Below, piece by piece: positions 43,275 through 51,957 of a stretch of 64,000 bases of DNA (position 1 is its first letter; the number at the start of each line of letters is the position of its first letter). Source of the DNA: Metaclostridioides mangenotii (GTDB taxonomy: Bacteria > Bacillota > Clostridia > Peptostreptococcales > Peptostreptococcaceae); assembly GCF_017873185.1 (NCBI RefSeq), contig NZ_JAGGJX010000001.1, positions 62,001 to 126,000 of the forward strand, given 5' to 3'. Position numbers and translations under genes: made by a program. Under the pieces are notes generated by a model. The model saw only the letters and a program-made list of their open reading frames with translations, was not told where the DNA came from and ran no database searches.

Positions 43275-44222
43275 ATGGATATATTCGATGAAAAAGGAAT
43301 CAAACCAATGTTAATAGCAGAGATGCAGGAGGCGTTTGACTCTCCAGATTACATCTATGAATTAAAGTTTGATGGAATTAGATGTATAGCATATTTAGAT
43401 AAAGATAGTACAGATTTAAGGAATAAGAGAGATTTTAAGCTAATACCAAGGTTTCCAGAGCTAGACCAGTTACATAGATATGTTAATGAAAAATGTATTT
43501 TAGATGGAGAACTTGTTGCAATGAAAAATGGAGTACCGGACTTTTACGAATTGCAAAGAAGAACATTACTTTCAGATCCTTTTAAAATGCAACTAGCAGG
43601 CAAGAAGTATCCAGTATCTTTTATAGCATACGATATAATCTATTATAAGGATAAGTTAGTTACAGATTTACCTTTAATAGAACGAAAGAAATTACTAGAG
43701 AAGACTATAAATGAAATGGATAGATTTGCGATATCTAGATATATAGAAACTAACGGAAAAGCATTATATCAAGTAGCTGAACAACAGAAACTTGAAGGGA
43801 TAGTTGCAAAGCATAAAGATAGTAAATACTGGTTTGATAAAAAGAGTAGAGACTGGATTAAAATAAAATACATGAAGGATGAAGATTTTGTCGTGTGCGG
43901 TTATATATTAAAAGAGAACAACATGACTAGTCTAGTAATAGCCCAGTATAATGATGAAAACGAATTAATATATAAAGGACACGTTACATTAGGTGTAAGC
44001 CTTAGAAAGTTAAATCAGTATAAATATAAAAAAGCTAGTGATCCACCTATTAAGTACGTGCCAAGTGGATCAAATAATGAGGGTACTGTATGGTTAGAAC
44101 CGACACTTGTATGTACTGTAGAGTATATGCCGAATGATAGAGGATCATTAAGACAACCAGTATTAAAAGGTATTAGAGAAGATAAATCGCCTACAGAATG
44201 TAGAGAATATCAAAGAGGGTAG
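43275..44222 (+). CDS. ATP-dependent DNA ligase
   Basis: A 315-residue LigD-type ligase without extra domains. The adenylation motif is ELKFDGIR with the nucleophilic Lys31; RNKRDF, LDGELVAM (motif III), FIAYDIIYY (IIIa), EGIVAKHKDS (IV) and WIKIKYMKDEDFVVCGY (V/OB linker) follow, then the OB-fold end. It seals nicks through a Lys-AMP intermediate. It is phage or plasmid cargo rather than the host NAD ligase. Its 3' end is duplicated at 41424 and 45436. Confidence 0.93.
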   Translation: MDIFDEKGIKPMLIAEMQEAFDSPDYIYELKFDGIRCIAYLDKDSTDLRNKRDFKLIPRFPELDQLHRYVNEKCILDGELVAMKNGVPDFYELQRRTLLSDPFKMQLAGKKYPVSFIAYDIIYYKDKLVTDLPLIERKKLLEKTINEMDRFAISRYIETNGKALYQVAEQQKLEGIVAKHKDSKYWFDKKSRDWIKIKYMKDEDFVVCGYILKENNMTSLVIAQYNDENELIYKGHVTLGVSLRKLNQYKYKKASDPPIKYVPSGSNNEGTVWLEPTLVCTVEYMPNDRGSLRQPVLKGIREDKSPTECREYQRG

Positions 44223-44243
44223 CTTAATAGCTACCCCTTTTTT
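44217..44243 (+). terminator. ligase terminator
   Basis: GGGTAGCT/AGCTACCC stem overlapping the ligase stop, followed by CTTTTTT. Confidence 0.85.
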
Positions 44244-44473
44244 ATATACAGTACTTATTTATTGTAAAAAATTCTTCTACTGTAACATCTTATTACTTAA
44301 TGTCAAGTATTTATGTTTGCGATAAATAGTGACGCAATGTGTTTCATATTATTAGCAATGGGTATTTTACATTTAACAACGAAATTCTTAATATATATAT
44401 TATTGTTGCAAATAAAGACGAATCTATAGATCGCAAATTATTATTCTTAATGAATAACAAGGAGTGAGTCGAA

Positions 44474-45409
44474 ATCGATGATAAATTTATTAACAAAGTA
44501 GACCAGAATTCTTTTCCAATTGATGTAGTTTTTCATAATGATAGCTGTTGCAGTATTCACTGTCATAAAGAACTAGAGTTTATTTTAGTTATAGAAGGAA
44601 GTATAAAAGTAAATATCAGGAAAGAAACAAGCGTTCTCAAAGAAGATGATTTTATATTAATAAGTGGGAATGAAACTCATTCGATTTTGAGTTTAAGTAA
44701 AAACAAATATGTATCTATTAAAATTAATGTTAATGCATTAATAAAACACCTCCCAAACTTTAGTCACATCTATTTTAAATGTAACTCTGTTTTTGAGAAT
44801 GATAATAATAAGTATATATATGATAAAATGAGAAATTTAATCGCTAATTTATTATTGATTTTAGTAAAAAAAGAAAATGGATATGAGTTTAGGGCCTGTA
44901 GTTATGTTTATTTAATAGGAGAACATTTATATAATAATTTTGAGGTGAATAAAATAGGATCAAAGCATAGTGATCAAAAAGACAATAAAATTGATAATAT
45001 AATAAACTTTATTAAAGAAAAATATAATACTGATATTACATTAAGCGAAGTAGCAAGTGAATTCAATCTTAATTATTATTTTTTGTCCCATTACATAAAA
45101 GATAATGTTGGGATGTCATTTCAAAATTATTTAAATAAAATAAGATTAGAAAAAGCAACAAATATGATTATACACAGCAACAAAAATATGACAGAGATAG
45201 CTTTAATGAATGGCTTCTCTAGTACCAGTTACTTTTATAAGGTTTTTAAGAAAGAATATAACTGCACTCCTTTAGAATATAGAAAGAGTTTTGCTGATAA
45301 AGAATTTAATAAAAGTCTTTGTAATATTAGAAATATAAGTTTAGACAATAAAGATGTTAAAAGTGTTATACAAAGATTATATCCGTATTATTATAACATT
45401 TATCAATAA
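44474..45409 (+). CDS. AraC-family regulator with N-terminal cupin, start codon apparently ATC
   Basis: The open frame runs 312 codons and has AAGGAG 9 bases before ATC at 44474; no ATG, GTG or TTG occurs in frame before TTG at 44687. The N-terminal cupin part is clear in the extended frame: ELEFILVIEGSIKVNI, then KEDDFILISGNETHS. The C-terminal double HTH is LSEVASEFNLNYYFLSHYIK and MTEIALMNGFSSTSYFYKVFK followed by CTPLEYRKSF. A start-codon mutation (ATG to ATC), a rare ATC start, or use of the internal TTG (losing the cupin) are the options. It may regulate nearby VanZ or other cargo. Confidence 0.7.
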   Translation: MDDKFINKVDQNSFPIDVVFHNDSCCSIHCHKELEFILVIEGSIKVNIRKETSVLKEDDFILISGNETHSILSLSKNKYVSIKINVNALIKHLPNFSHIYFKCNSVFENDNNKYIYDKMRNLIANLLLILVKKENGYEFRACSYVYLIGEHLYNNFEVNKIGSKHSDQKDNKIDNIINFIKEKYNTDITLSEVASEFNLNYYFLSHYIKDNVGMSFQNYLNKIRLEKATNMIIHSNKNMTEIALMNGFSSTSYFYKVFKKEYNCTPLEYRKSFADKEFNKSLCNIRNISLDNKDVKSVIQRLYPYYYNIYQ

Positions 45410-45435
45410 ATAAAAGATATTATGAAAAAGAGAAA

Positions 45436-45504
45436 GGCGCATTAAGGCAACCTGTTTTAAAAGGAATTAGAGAAGATAAATCACCTCTAGAGTGTATAGA
45501 ATAA
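45436..45504 (+). pseudogene. 3' fragment of an ATP-dependent DNA ligase gene (copy 3)
   Basis: Encodes GALRQPVLKGIREDKSPLEC-IE and stop, matching the last 22 codons of the ligase. A terminator follows directly, as at the intact gene. Together with copy 1 it brackets the ligase and its neighbours. Confidence 0.8.
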
Positions 45505-45537
45505 GAAGACCTGAAAACTAAAACAGGTCTTCTTTTA
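45504..45537. terminator. terminator after ligase fragment 3
   Basis: AGAAGACCTG and CAGGTCTTCT form a 10-bp stem with T-rich flanks, between the fragment and the convergent vanZ-like gene. Confidence 0.85.
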
Positions 45538-45598
45538 GTTGCCCGTATTCACGTTCCATTTGGTAACAATCTAACTGAACCGAACTTAAAGTTTAAAG

Positions 45599-46258
45599 TT
45601 ATAAATAAAATCCATGTATATTTATAAAACTGATTAAAAGACTTCCAACAAAAAAATAAACAAAAAATATCAATATCATATTGATTAGACCACTATTTCT
45701 AATCACTTTGTTAGAGCTACTATTCCTAATTACTTTTAATCTACTATTATCAATTTGAAAAAAGGTTATTTTTCTGAATAATAGATAGTATATTCCAAAT
45801 CCAATCATAGATCCTAAAGTGTTTGAAATCAAGTCATCTATATCTGTTGCTCTCAGATTAAATAATTGACTTATTTCTATGAATAATGAAAATAAAAATC
45901 CACAACATACCGTTTGTAAAAAAGAAGTACTTTTTTTCCAAAGTAATGGTAAGGCAATTCCAAATGGAACAAACAAAATGATGTTCATAATAAAACCAAA
46001 TAAATCGCTATTAATAAGAGGAATTATATTTATGTCACTTACTGATATTCCATATTTGCCAATATCATTGATTCCAGCAGTACCGGTGATTGAGAATATT
46101 GCAGTCATCAGACATGCTAATAATTGCCAACCTATTATAAATCCTTTGCTAACAAATATATTTTTCTTTTTGTAATAAAAATATATTAAAGTTTCTAAAA
46201 CTATAAATATTAGTAACATAAAACTGTAATTTACCAATGCTTCTAAAATGTATCTCAT
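45599..46258 (-). CDS. VanZ-like family membrane protein
   Basis: A 219-residue protein with five to six transmembrane segments. INIIPLINSDLFGFIMNIILFVPFGIALPL and FSLFIEISQLFNLRATDIDDLISNTLG (read in parts) are the VanZ signatures: polar Asn/Pro loop, then E-x-x-Q...R-x-x-D-x-x-D. VanZ proteins alter teicoplanin susceptibility in some hosts. A small internal duplication (KVIRNSSS / KVIRNSG) lies in the loop before the last span. GAGGAAAATG-type site precedes the ATG. Confidence 0.85.
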   Translation of the reverse strand: MRYILEALVNYSFMLLIFIVLETLIYFYYKKKNIFVSKGFIIGWQLLACLMTAIFSITGTAGINDIGKYGISVSDINIIPLINSDLFGFIMNIILFVPFGIALPLLWKKSTSFLQTVCCGFLFSLFIEISQLFNLRATDIDDLISNTLGSMIGFGIYYLLFRKITFFQIDNSRLKVIRNSSSNKVIRNSGLINMILIFFVYFFVGSLLISFINIHGFYL

Positions 46259-46384
46259 TCATTTTCCTCCACAAATTTTTAATACTTTTTTTATTATATC
46301 ATTTATTAAAATTATTTTCTTTACTAGCTCTTTTTTTAATACATAAATTACCTGTATTATTTCACTCACTAAGTGAATATAATA

Positions 46385-46409
46385 GAACATAAGTTCAGAA
46401 CAACAGTTC
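46385..46409 (+). promoter_or_regulatory. tandem LexA (SOS) boxes
   Basis: GAACATAAGTTC (46385-46396) and GAACAACAGTTC (46398-46409) both fit the Gram-positive LexA consensus GAAC-N4-GTTC, 13 bp apart, ending 19 bp before the polymerase ATG. Such spacing puts both dimers on the same face region of the promoter and implies tight SOS control. Confidence 0.85.
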
Positions 46410-46428
46410 TGTTGTATGAGGTGATTTT

Positions 46429-47667
46429 ATGGAAAGAGTTATATTACATTCAGATATGAACAACTTTTATGCTAGTGTGGAATGCTTGTATAATCCATCT
46501 TTACGAGATAAGCCTCTAGCAGTTAGTCCGCAAGGAGATAGTAAATACGGTATTATACTAGCGAAAAACTACAAAGCTAAAAAATATAAGGTTCAAACTG
46601 GAGATCCAATTTGGCAAGCCAAGCAAAAATGTCCTAATTTAGTGATTGTGCCAGCAAATTATCAGCAGTATCTTAGATTTTCAAGATTGGCAATAGATAT
46701 ATATAAAGACTATACAGACAAAATTGAGAGTTTTGGATTAGATGAATGTTGGCTTGATGTTACAGAAAGTACAAAACTATTCGGTGACGGAGAGACTATA
46801 GCTAATCAAATTAGAGATAGAGTAAAGAAGGAACTAGGGATTACTGCATCAGTAGGAGTAAGCTTTAATAAGATATTTGCTAAATTAGGTAGTGATATGG
46901 AAAAGCCAGATGCGACTACTATAATAAAGAAGGAAAACTTCAAAGATAAGATATGGGGTCTGCCAGTAGAGGATTTATTAAATGTTGGCCGAGCTACTAA
47001 AAAGAAATTCTTAAAGTACAACATAAACACTATAGGAGACTTAGCAAATACTAAACCAGAGTTTTTAAAGAAGACATTAGGTAAAAGAGGTGTAGAACTT
47101 TGGAGTTTTGCAAATGGATACGATAATTCTCCAGTAAGTTTTTACAATTCCAGTACAGAGATAAAGAGTATAGGCAATTCAATAACTCTAAAAAGGAATC
47201 TAACAACAGATGAAGAAGTAAAAATTGTACTATATAAACTTACAGAGAGTGTAACAGAGAGGCTTAGAAAGCATGGTTTTGTATGTAGTACAGTTCAGAT
47301 AACTATTAGAAATAGTGATTTAGAGTGGTATGAGAGACAAGGAAAATTAACTATACCATGTAATACCACAGCAGAGATATTCGACAAGGCTTTTGAGCTG
47401 TTTAAAATACATCATCAACCATTTGTACCTATTAGAAAGTTAGGTGTAAGAGCATGTAATTTGTCTACATCCAATTATGTACAATTAAGTTTCGGGGATA
47501 ATTTCAAGGAAATAGAGAAACATGAAAAGATTGATAATACTATAGATAAGCTTAGATATAGATTCGGGCATTATGCAGTTCAAAGGGGGATCTCATTAGT
47601 TGATACAGAACTATCACATATAAATCCTAAAGACGATCATGTTATTCATCCAACAGCATATAGATAA
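46429..47667 (+). CDS. Y-family (translesion) DNA polymerase
   Basis: A 412-residue UmuC/DinB-type polymerase. Catalytic motifs: LHSDMNNFYASVECLYNP near the N-terminus (first acidic residue and steric gate region), ESFGLDECWLDVT near residue 105 (the D-E pair), and SVGVSFNKIFAKLGSD. A helix-hairpin-helix (VGRATKKKFLKYNINTIGDL) and a little-finger domain follow. It is controlled by the LexA boxes just upstream and ends 44 bp from the attR core, so it is the last phage gene. Mutagenic bypass on SOS is expected. Confidence 0.92.
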   Translation: MERVILHSDMNNFYASVECLYNPSLRDKPLAVSPQGDSKYGIILAKNYKAKKYKVQTGDPIWQAKQKCPNLVIVPANYQQYLRFSRLAIDIYKDYTDKIESFGLDECWLDVTESTKLFGDGETIANQIRDRVKKELGITASVGVSFNKIFAKLGSDMEKPDATTIIKKENFKDKIWGLPVEDLLNVGRATKKKFLKYNINTIGDLANTKPEFLKKTLGKRGVELWSFANGYDNSPVSFYNSSTEIKSIGNSITLKRNLTTDEEVKIVLYKLTESVTERLRKHGFVCSTVQITIRNSDLEWYERQGKLTIPCNTTAEIFDKAFELFKIHHQPFVPIRKLGVRACNLSTSNYVQLSFGDNFKEIEKHEKIDNTIDKLRYRFGHYAVQRGISLVDTELSHINPKDDHVIHPTAYR

Positions 47668-47875
47668 AAAAGAAAATATGATGAACTCTGAGGCACATTA
47701 AGTATTCATATTCATAAGCGAATCTAGCTTGAGCAAATTGATTAACTAGAGTATTGTAAGTGTTTATAGCGTTCTTGTCATCAGGATTGTTATCAAGATA
47801 AAGATTCATATCTACACATGCAAAACAAGTTTCCTGAATTTTTCTCATAAGTTCGCTTCTTGAGGACTGTCTCAT
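47642..47875 (-). pseudogene. cotJB: 5' part of cotJB running into prophage sequence
   Basis: Codons 1-55 (47875-47711) are genuine CotJB: MRQSSRSELMRKIQETCFAC..., NLYLDNNPDDKNAINTYN and FAQARFAYE. After the 9-bp core the frame continues into phage DNA (YEYLMCLRVHH...) and stops at 47642. The chimeric product lacks the conserved YGPL...WPW tail. Joined at the core to 4820-4719 the gene regains 88 codons in frame. Start overlaps cotJA by 4 bp. Confidence 0.93.
47711..47719. other. prophage attachment site, right (attR core)
   Basis: TTCATAAGC, identical to 4821-4829 and in the same cotJB codon phase (Ala53-Tyr54-Glu55). Confidence 0.85.
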
Positions 47876-48084
47876 TTTCTCTTACCTCCTGTTCTTTTTT
47901 TAGGTCTTATATACTGTTCTTTATTGTACATTTCTGACTCAAATAGGTCTAATTCTGGAAAAATAGTACCTCTTGATAGAGCAGTTGAAAGGTCAAATAT
48001 CTTTGAATAAACTTGGTTGTTTATATATGGTCTGGCTAAAGAATCGCCACAATTTTTTTCCATATCTCTATTCATTTTTTTCAA
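47872..48084 (-). CDS. cotJA: spore coat-associated protein CotJA
   Basis: About 70 residues; ARPYINNQVYSKIFDLSTAL with ARGTIFPELDLFESEM-like SRGTIFPELD is the CotJA signature, followed by a basic tail (RPKKRTGGKRK). TTG at 48084 is preferred because AGGAGG lies 8 bases in front; ATG at 48075 is too far. It is the first gene of cotJABC and its end overlaps cotJB by 4 bp. Confidence 0.88.
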   Translation of the reverse strand: MKKMNRDMEKNCGDSLARPYINNQVYSKIFDLSTALSRGTIFPELDLFESEMYNKEQYIRPKKRTGGKRK

Positions 48085-48247
48085 TGTCAAAACCTCCTGT
48101 TAGTGATTGATAGAAGAGACTATCTAGTATATATATTATTCTAGTAACGAAAAAGAGTTACTTTAAAAGAGAATAAGATAAAATTGGGATAAAAGAAAGT
48201 TAAATTTTATGTTATTATAGACTAAGTACATTATATGAGGTGATTAT

Positions 48248-49108
48248 ATGAGTGAATTGTCAGGAAAAGGATGCGAAATTGTAGTGCCCTTTGAAGAAAG
48301 ACTTTCTTTAGAAGAAATAGAGAAAAATATTATTAAAAAAAATAGAAAAAACTTATGGTCTAAGTTTATAAAAGCTATAAAAGACTACAAACTTGTTGAA
48401 GAAGGTGATAAAATAGCTGTTGCCGTTTCAGGAGGAAAAGATAGTCTACTTATGTCAAAGATGTTTCAAGAGTTAAAGAGACATGGACAAGTTGATTTTG
48501 AGCTTGAATTTATAGCTATGGATCCAGGTTATCATGAGAATATTAGACAGCTTTTAATAGATAACTGTGAGTATTTAAATATACCGATACATTTATATGA
48601 ATCTAAAATATTTGAAGTTGCAGATAAGATAGCTAAGGATTATCCATGCTATATGTGTGCAAAAATGAGAAGAGGATCACTTTATGCAAAAGCGACAGAG
48701 TTAGGATGTAACAAACTAGCACTAGGACACCACTATGACGATGTTATTGAGACAACAATGATGAATCTGCTTTGCTCCGGTAACTTTAAGACTATGCTTC
48801 CTAAGCTTAATTCAACAAACTTTGAAGGTATGAAGATAATTAGACCTCTTTATTATATAAGAGAGGAACATATAATTAATTTTATACAAAAATCTGGAAT
48901 ATGGCCTTTAAACTGTGCATGTATGGTTGCAGCAAAAAAGACAGGAAACAAGAGATATGAAATTAAAGATTTAATCAAGAGTCTTGAACCTAATTTTACT
49001 AATGTTGAGAAGTCTATATTTAGAGCGGCACAAAATGTAAATGTAGATTCTATATTAGGATGGCAACAAGATGGGGTAAAACACTCATTCTTAGAGAGAT
49101 TTGAATAA
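48248..49108 (+). CDS. PP-loop ATPase, TtcA-like tRNA 2-thiolation protein
   Basis: A 286-residue protein. PP-loop motif VAVSGGKDSLLM near residue 59, two CxxC pairs (CYMCAKMRRG and the later CAC in LNCACMVA) and LGHHYDDVIET match TtcA/Ncs6-type enzymes that adenylate and thiolate a tRNA base using an Fe-S cluster. The N-terminal 45 residues are an extra segment. TGAGGTG precedes the ATG. Substrate position (C32 or other) cannot be told from sequence. Confidence 0.82.
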   Translation: MSELSGKGCEIVVPFEERLSLEEIEKNIIKKNRKNLWSKFIKAIKDYKLVEEGDKIAVAVSGGKDSLLMSKMFQELKRHGQVDFELEFIAMDPGYHENIRQLLIDNCEYLNIPIHLYESKIFEVADKIAKDYPCYMCAKMRRGSLYAKATELGCNKLALGHHYDDVIETTMMNLLCSGNFKTMLPKLNSTNFEGMKIIRPLYYIREEHIINFIQKSGIWPLNCACMVAAKKTGNKRYEIKDLIKSLEPNFTNVEKSIFRAAQNVNVDSILGWQQDGVKHSFLERFE

Positions 49109-49134
49109 AAAATAAAATAGTTTTTAAATTTATT

Positions 49135-49217
49135 GAGCGATTGATAGTTTGTGAGAGTATGTATTTTTATATGTAAAATATATATATCATAATTGACTAT
49201 CAATTGCTCATTTTTTT
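49135..49217 (+). terminator. long-loop terminator after the TtcA-like gene
   Basis: GAGCGATTGATAGT (49135-49148) pairs with ACTATCAATTGCTC (49196-49209), 13 of 14, then TTTTTTT. The rest of the gap to 49435 is AT-rich with promoter-like TATAAT but no gene. Confidence 0.7.
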
Positions 49218-49435
49218 AGACGATTTTTATCTTCAAATGAACATATAAAGTTGATTATTTCAACTTTTTATTATTTCGTTTTAATATACGAAATCAATAT
49301 AGCAAATTCGATACGGAACATTTAATAAAAATAAACGGCAATGAGCTATAATACTGTATATTTGTTCATCTTAAAAAATATAATTTAATATATAGATTTT
49401 AAGTTTATTAAATTATAAGATGAGGAAGTGATCCT

Positions 49436-50122
49436 ATGCTTTTTTCGAATTATTTTATGACTATAATTTATGTTTTTATATCCCTTTCATCGATGTTTAT
49501 ATTATTTGAAATAATTAAAACAACTATATTGAACAAAAGAAAGAATAAAAAAACTAAATCAGTAAATTCATTTGAAGCAAAAAATAATATTATTGAAATT
49601 AATCATAAAGTTATTGAGATTAATCATGAAAAAGACAGTAGAGCAATAACTAAATTAGATAGTAGTAAGATGAATAATTCGGCAAAAGAAATTCCAAATA
49701 ATAAAAATAATGTTTTAAAATATGATAATGGCGACATGTACAAGGGCGAGGTTGTAAATGGCAAAAGAAGCGGATTTGGGATTTGTATATTCAGTGAAAA
49801 TGAGAAGTACGAAGGGCTTTGGAAAGATGATTTGATGCACGGAATAGGAAAGTATTTGTACAAAGATGGAATCATATATACAGGAGAGTTTAAGCGAGGA
49901 AAGAAAAATGGATTAGGCAAATTAATATATCCTAATGGGGAGATTTTTAAGGGATATTTTTTAGATGATAAAAGAAATGGTAAAGGAGTTGTATATACAC
50001 AAGAGGGTAAAAAAGAAGTAGGAATATGGAAAAATGGAGAAAAAATTCAAAATATAGAGGTCGATGAATTTGACAAAAAACGAAATAAATATAAAATAAA
50101 TAATAACAACAATAATATTTAG
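49436..50122 (+). CDS. membrane-anchored MORN-repeat protein
   Basis: A 228-residue protein with an N-terminal transmembrane anchor (YFMTIIYVFISLSSMFILFE) and a Lys/Asn-rich linker. Residues 98-205 hold five MORN repeats: YDNGDMYKGEVVNGKRSGFG, YEGLWKDDLMHGIGK, YTGEFKRGKKNGLGK, FKGYFLDDKRNGKG and a degenerate last copy. Such proteins act as scaffolds or bind lipids; in clostridia their role is poorly known. A low-complexity NNNNN tail ends it. GAGGAAGTG precedes the ATG. Confidence 0.85.
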   Translation: MLFSNYFMTIIYVFISLSSMFILFEIIKTTILNKRKNKKTKSVNSFEAKNNIIEINHKVIEINHEKDSRAITKLDSSKMNNSAKEIPNNKNNVLKYDNGDMYKGEVVNGKRSGFGICIFSENEKYEGLWKDDLMHGIGKYLYKDGIIYTGEFKRGKKNGLGKLIYPNGEIFKGYFLDDKRNGKGVVYTQEGKKEVGIWKNGEKIQNIEVDEFDKKRNKYKINNNNNNI

Positions 50123-50209
50123 ACTAAATTTGATAATGTTCAACTAAAATTATGAATTATGATTTATAATTATATTACAGAAAATTAATTTAGATTAAGG
50201 AGATAGGAT

Positions 50210-50716
50210 ATGGGAGAGTATGTAGTTGTTGATTTAGAGACTACAGGTCTTGATCCGCGTCAAGGTTGTGAAATAATTGAGATTGGTGTTACAGAAATTT
50301 CTGATGGTAAAATAGTAAGGAATTACTCTAGATTTGTAAAGCCCAATGGTATAATTCCTTCATTTATATCTAATTTAACTAATATTACAAATGAGATGGT
50401 TGATAATGAACAGCGATTAGAAGAAGTACTTCCAAGATTTAGGAAATACATAGGAGATAGAACTGTAATAGCCCACAACGCGAAATTTGACCTGAACTTT
50501 TTAAATCACTATTTAAAAAAGATGAACTTAGAACCAATTAAAAATCACATCTGTACTTTAGAGATGTTGAAAAAGACAAGATCGTATAAAGGAAAGAACA
50601 AAAAGCTCGAAACAGCATGTCAGTACTACAATATTGAAAATAAAAATGCGCATAGAGCCGATAGTGATACACTGGCAACAGCTAAGCTTTTTTTAATTAT
50701 TAAGGATGCAGTATAA
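50210..50716 (+). CDS. DnaQ-like 3'-5' exonuclease
   Basis: A 168-residue DEDDh exonuclease: VVDLETTGLD (Exo I), HNAKFDLNFL (Exo II), and HRADSDTLAT (Exo IIIe with His). It matches the PolC-type proofreading domain alone. AAGGAGATAGG precedes the ATG. A repair or RNA-trimming role is possible. Confidence 0.9.
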   Translation: MGEYVVVDLETTGLDPRQGCEIIEIGVTEISDGKIVRNYSRFVKPNGIIPSFISNLTNITNEMVDNEQRLEEVLPRFRKYIGDRTVIAHNAKFDLNFLNHYLKKMNLEPIKNHICTLEMLKKTRSYKGKNKKLETACQYYNIENKNAHRADSDTLATAKLFLIIKDAV

Positions 50717-50863
50717 TAAGTTTTAATTGAGAAGTATAAAATTAAGGAAAGCAAAGTTTACTTATATGTCTCTTGACTTACATGAGAAATCTTACAAATT
50801 TGTTCTTTGATTTATTTTGTAGAACATTGTATAATTTGTTTTATATAGAGAAGGGAGAGAGAT

Positions 50864-51823
50864 ATGAGCTCTTACAATAATGAAGATAACAAGATCAGGC
50901 GTAAAAAAGTTGGAAGTTCTAAACCAGCTTCGAGTAAAACTAAAAGCTCTAGATCTGCTTCTGCAAACTATGATAATGTTTATGATATAAAAGATGCTGC
51001 AAAACATAGGAATAAGCAGACCATAAAAAGGAATAAAAAAACTTCAGATAATCAAAAAAGTAGTAGTGCAAGTCTGGAAAATCTTAGGAATGCTAAACGT
51101 ACAAAAAAAATACAGAGAAAAAATAAAATTATTAAATCTATATTAGCCGTTGTATTGACGTTTGCATTGATAGGATCTCTATTTGGTGTTGGATATACGC
51201 TTTATGCAATTCAAGGAGCTCCTAAAGTTACAAAAGAGCTTATTGAGTCTAATTATATTAGCAGTTCAGCTGTTAGCTCAAAGGAAATTCCAGATAATCT
51301 AAAAAAAGCTATAGTTTCAATAGAAGATGAGAGGTTTTATAAACACAATGGTATCGATAAAATATCTTTGGTAAGATCTTTAGTCAATAATATAAGAACT
51401 GATACAACTCAAGGGGCTAGTACTATAGATATGCAAGTATCAAAGAATTTGCTTACTAACAACGAAAAAACTATGAAAAGAAAAGTCAGGGATATGTATA
51501 ATGCAATTCAGTTGAATAAAGTAATGACTAAAGACGAAATACTTGTAGCATATCTAAACAATATGTATCTCGGAAAATCTACTTATGGTGTTGGAAAAGG
51601 AGCAAATATTTACTTTGCAAAAAATGTTGAGGATTTATCTTTAGCAGAATGTGCAATGCTTGCAGGGATAACTAATAATCCTGCGAGGTATGAGATTTAT
51701 GGAGAAGCTAAAAAGAGACAAGAGAGAGTTTTATTTAAAATGAATGAACTTGGATATATAAATGATTCTGAATACAAAAAGGCATTAAGAGAAGACGTTC
51801 ATTTTAAGTCAGAAATAGATTAA
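50864..51823 (+). CDS. monofunctional peptidoglycan glycosyltransferase (GT51)
   Basis: A 319-residue membrane protein. The first 85 residues are a basic Ser/Lys-rich cytoplasmic tail, then one transmembrane segment (IIKSILAVVLTFALIGSLFG). The GT51 domain has SIEDERFYKHNGID (catalytic Glu), QGASTIDMQVSKNLL, KVRDMYNAIQLNKVMTKDEI and YLNNMYLGKSTYGVGKGA. It polymerises lipid II into glycan strands outside the membrane. There is no transpeptidase domain. Confidence 0.9.
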   Translation: MSSYNNEDNKIRRKKVGSSKPASSKTKSSRSASANYDNVYDIKDAAKHRNKQTIKRNKKTSDNQKSSSASLENLRNAKRTKKIQRKNKIIKSILAVVLTFALIGSLFGVGYTLYAIQGAPKVTKELIESNYISSSAVSSKEIPDNLKKAIVSIEDERFYKHNGIDKISLVRSLVNNIRTDTTQGASTIDMQVSKNLLTNNEKTMKRKVRDMYNAIQLNKVMTKDEILVAYLNNMYLGKSTYGVGKGANIYFAKNVEDLSLAECAMLAGITNNPARYEIYGEAKKRQERVLFKMNELGYINDSEYKKALREDVHFKSEID

Positions 51824-51890
51824 TTAATATAAAAAATAAGCAACTAGATTTTTCAAACTTTAAGTTAAGAAAAATACTTTATTTGTAATT

Positions 51891-51930
51891 AATTTGCCAC
51901 TAGGTAACTACACTTAGGGGCAAATTTTTT
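51891..51930 (+). terminator. terminator after the GT51 gene
   Basis: AATTTGCC and GGCAAATT bracket a smaller stem, followed by TTTTT. Confidence 0.75.
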
Positions 51931-51957
51931 ATTACAGACTGTACAAGGAGTTGATGT

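Larger units (their letters stand above)
4821..47719. mobile_element. HK97-type siphovirus prophage inserted in cotJB
   Basis: A 42.9-kb element bounded by the 9-bp cotJB core repeats. It carries, in order, a serine integrase, cargo, cI/cro lysogeny control, early and replication genes with an origin, HNH and terminases, portal, ClpP-like protease, capsid, connectors, major tail protein, frameshifted chaperones, tape measure, Dit and tail-tip proteins, receptor-binding proteins, holin and amidase, then a cargo arm. Gene order is that of an HK97-fold temperate siphophage. Nonsense codons in the antirepressor and tape measure and a frameshift in a tail gene suggest it can no longer make normal virions. 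The integrase gene itself is intact. Confidence 0.93.

Noticed and set aside
49624-49920. Minus-strand frame opposite the MORN repeats
   Set aside because: It mirrors the repeat structure of the real gene and lacks a start signal.
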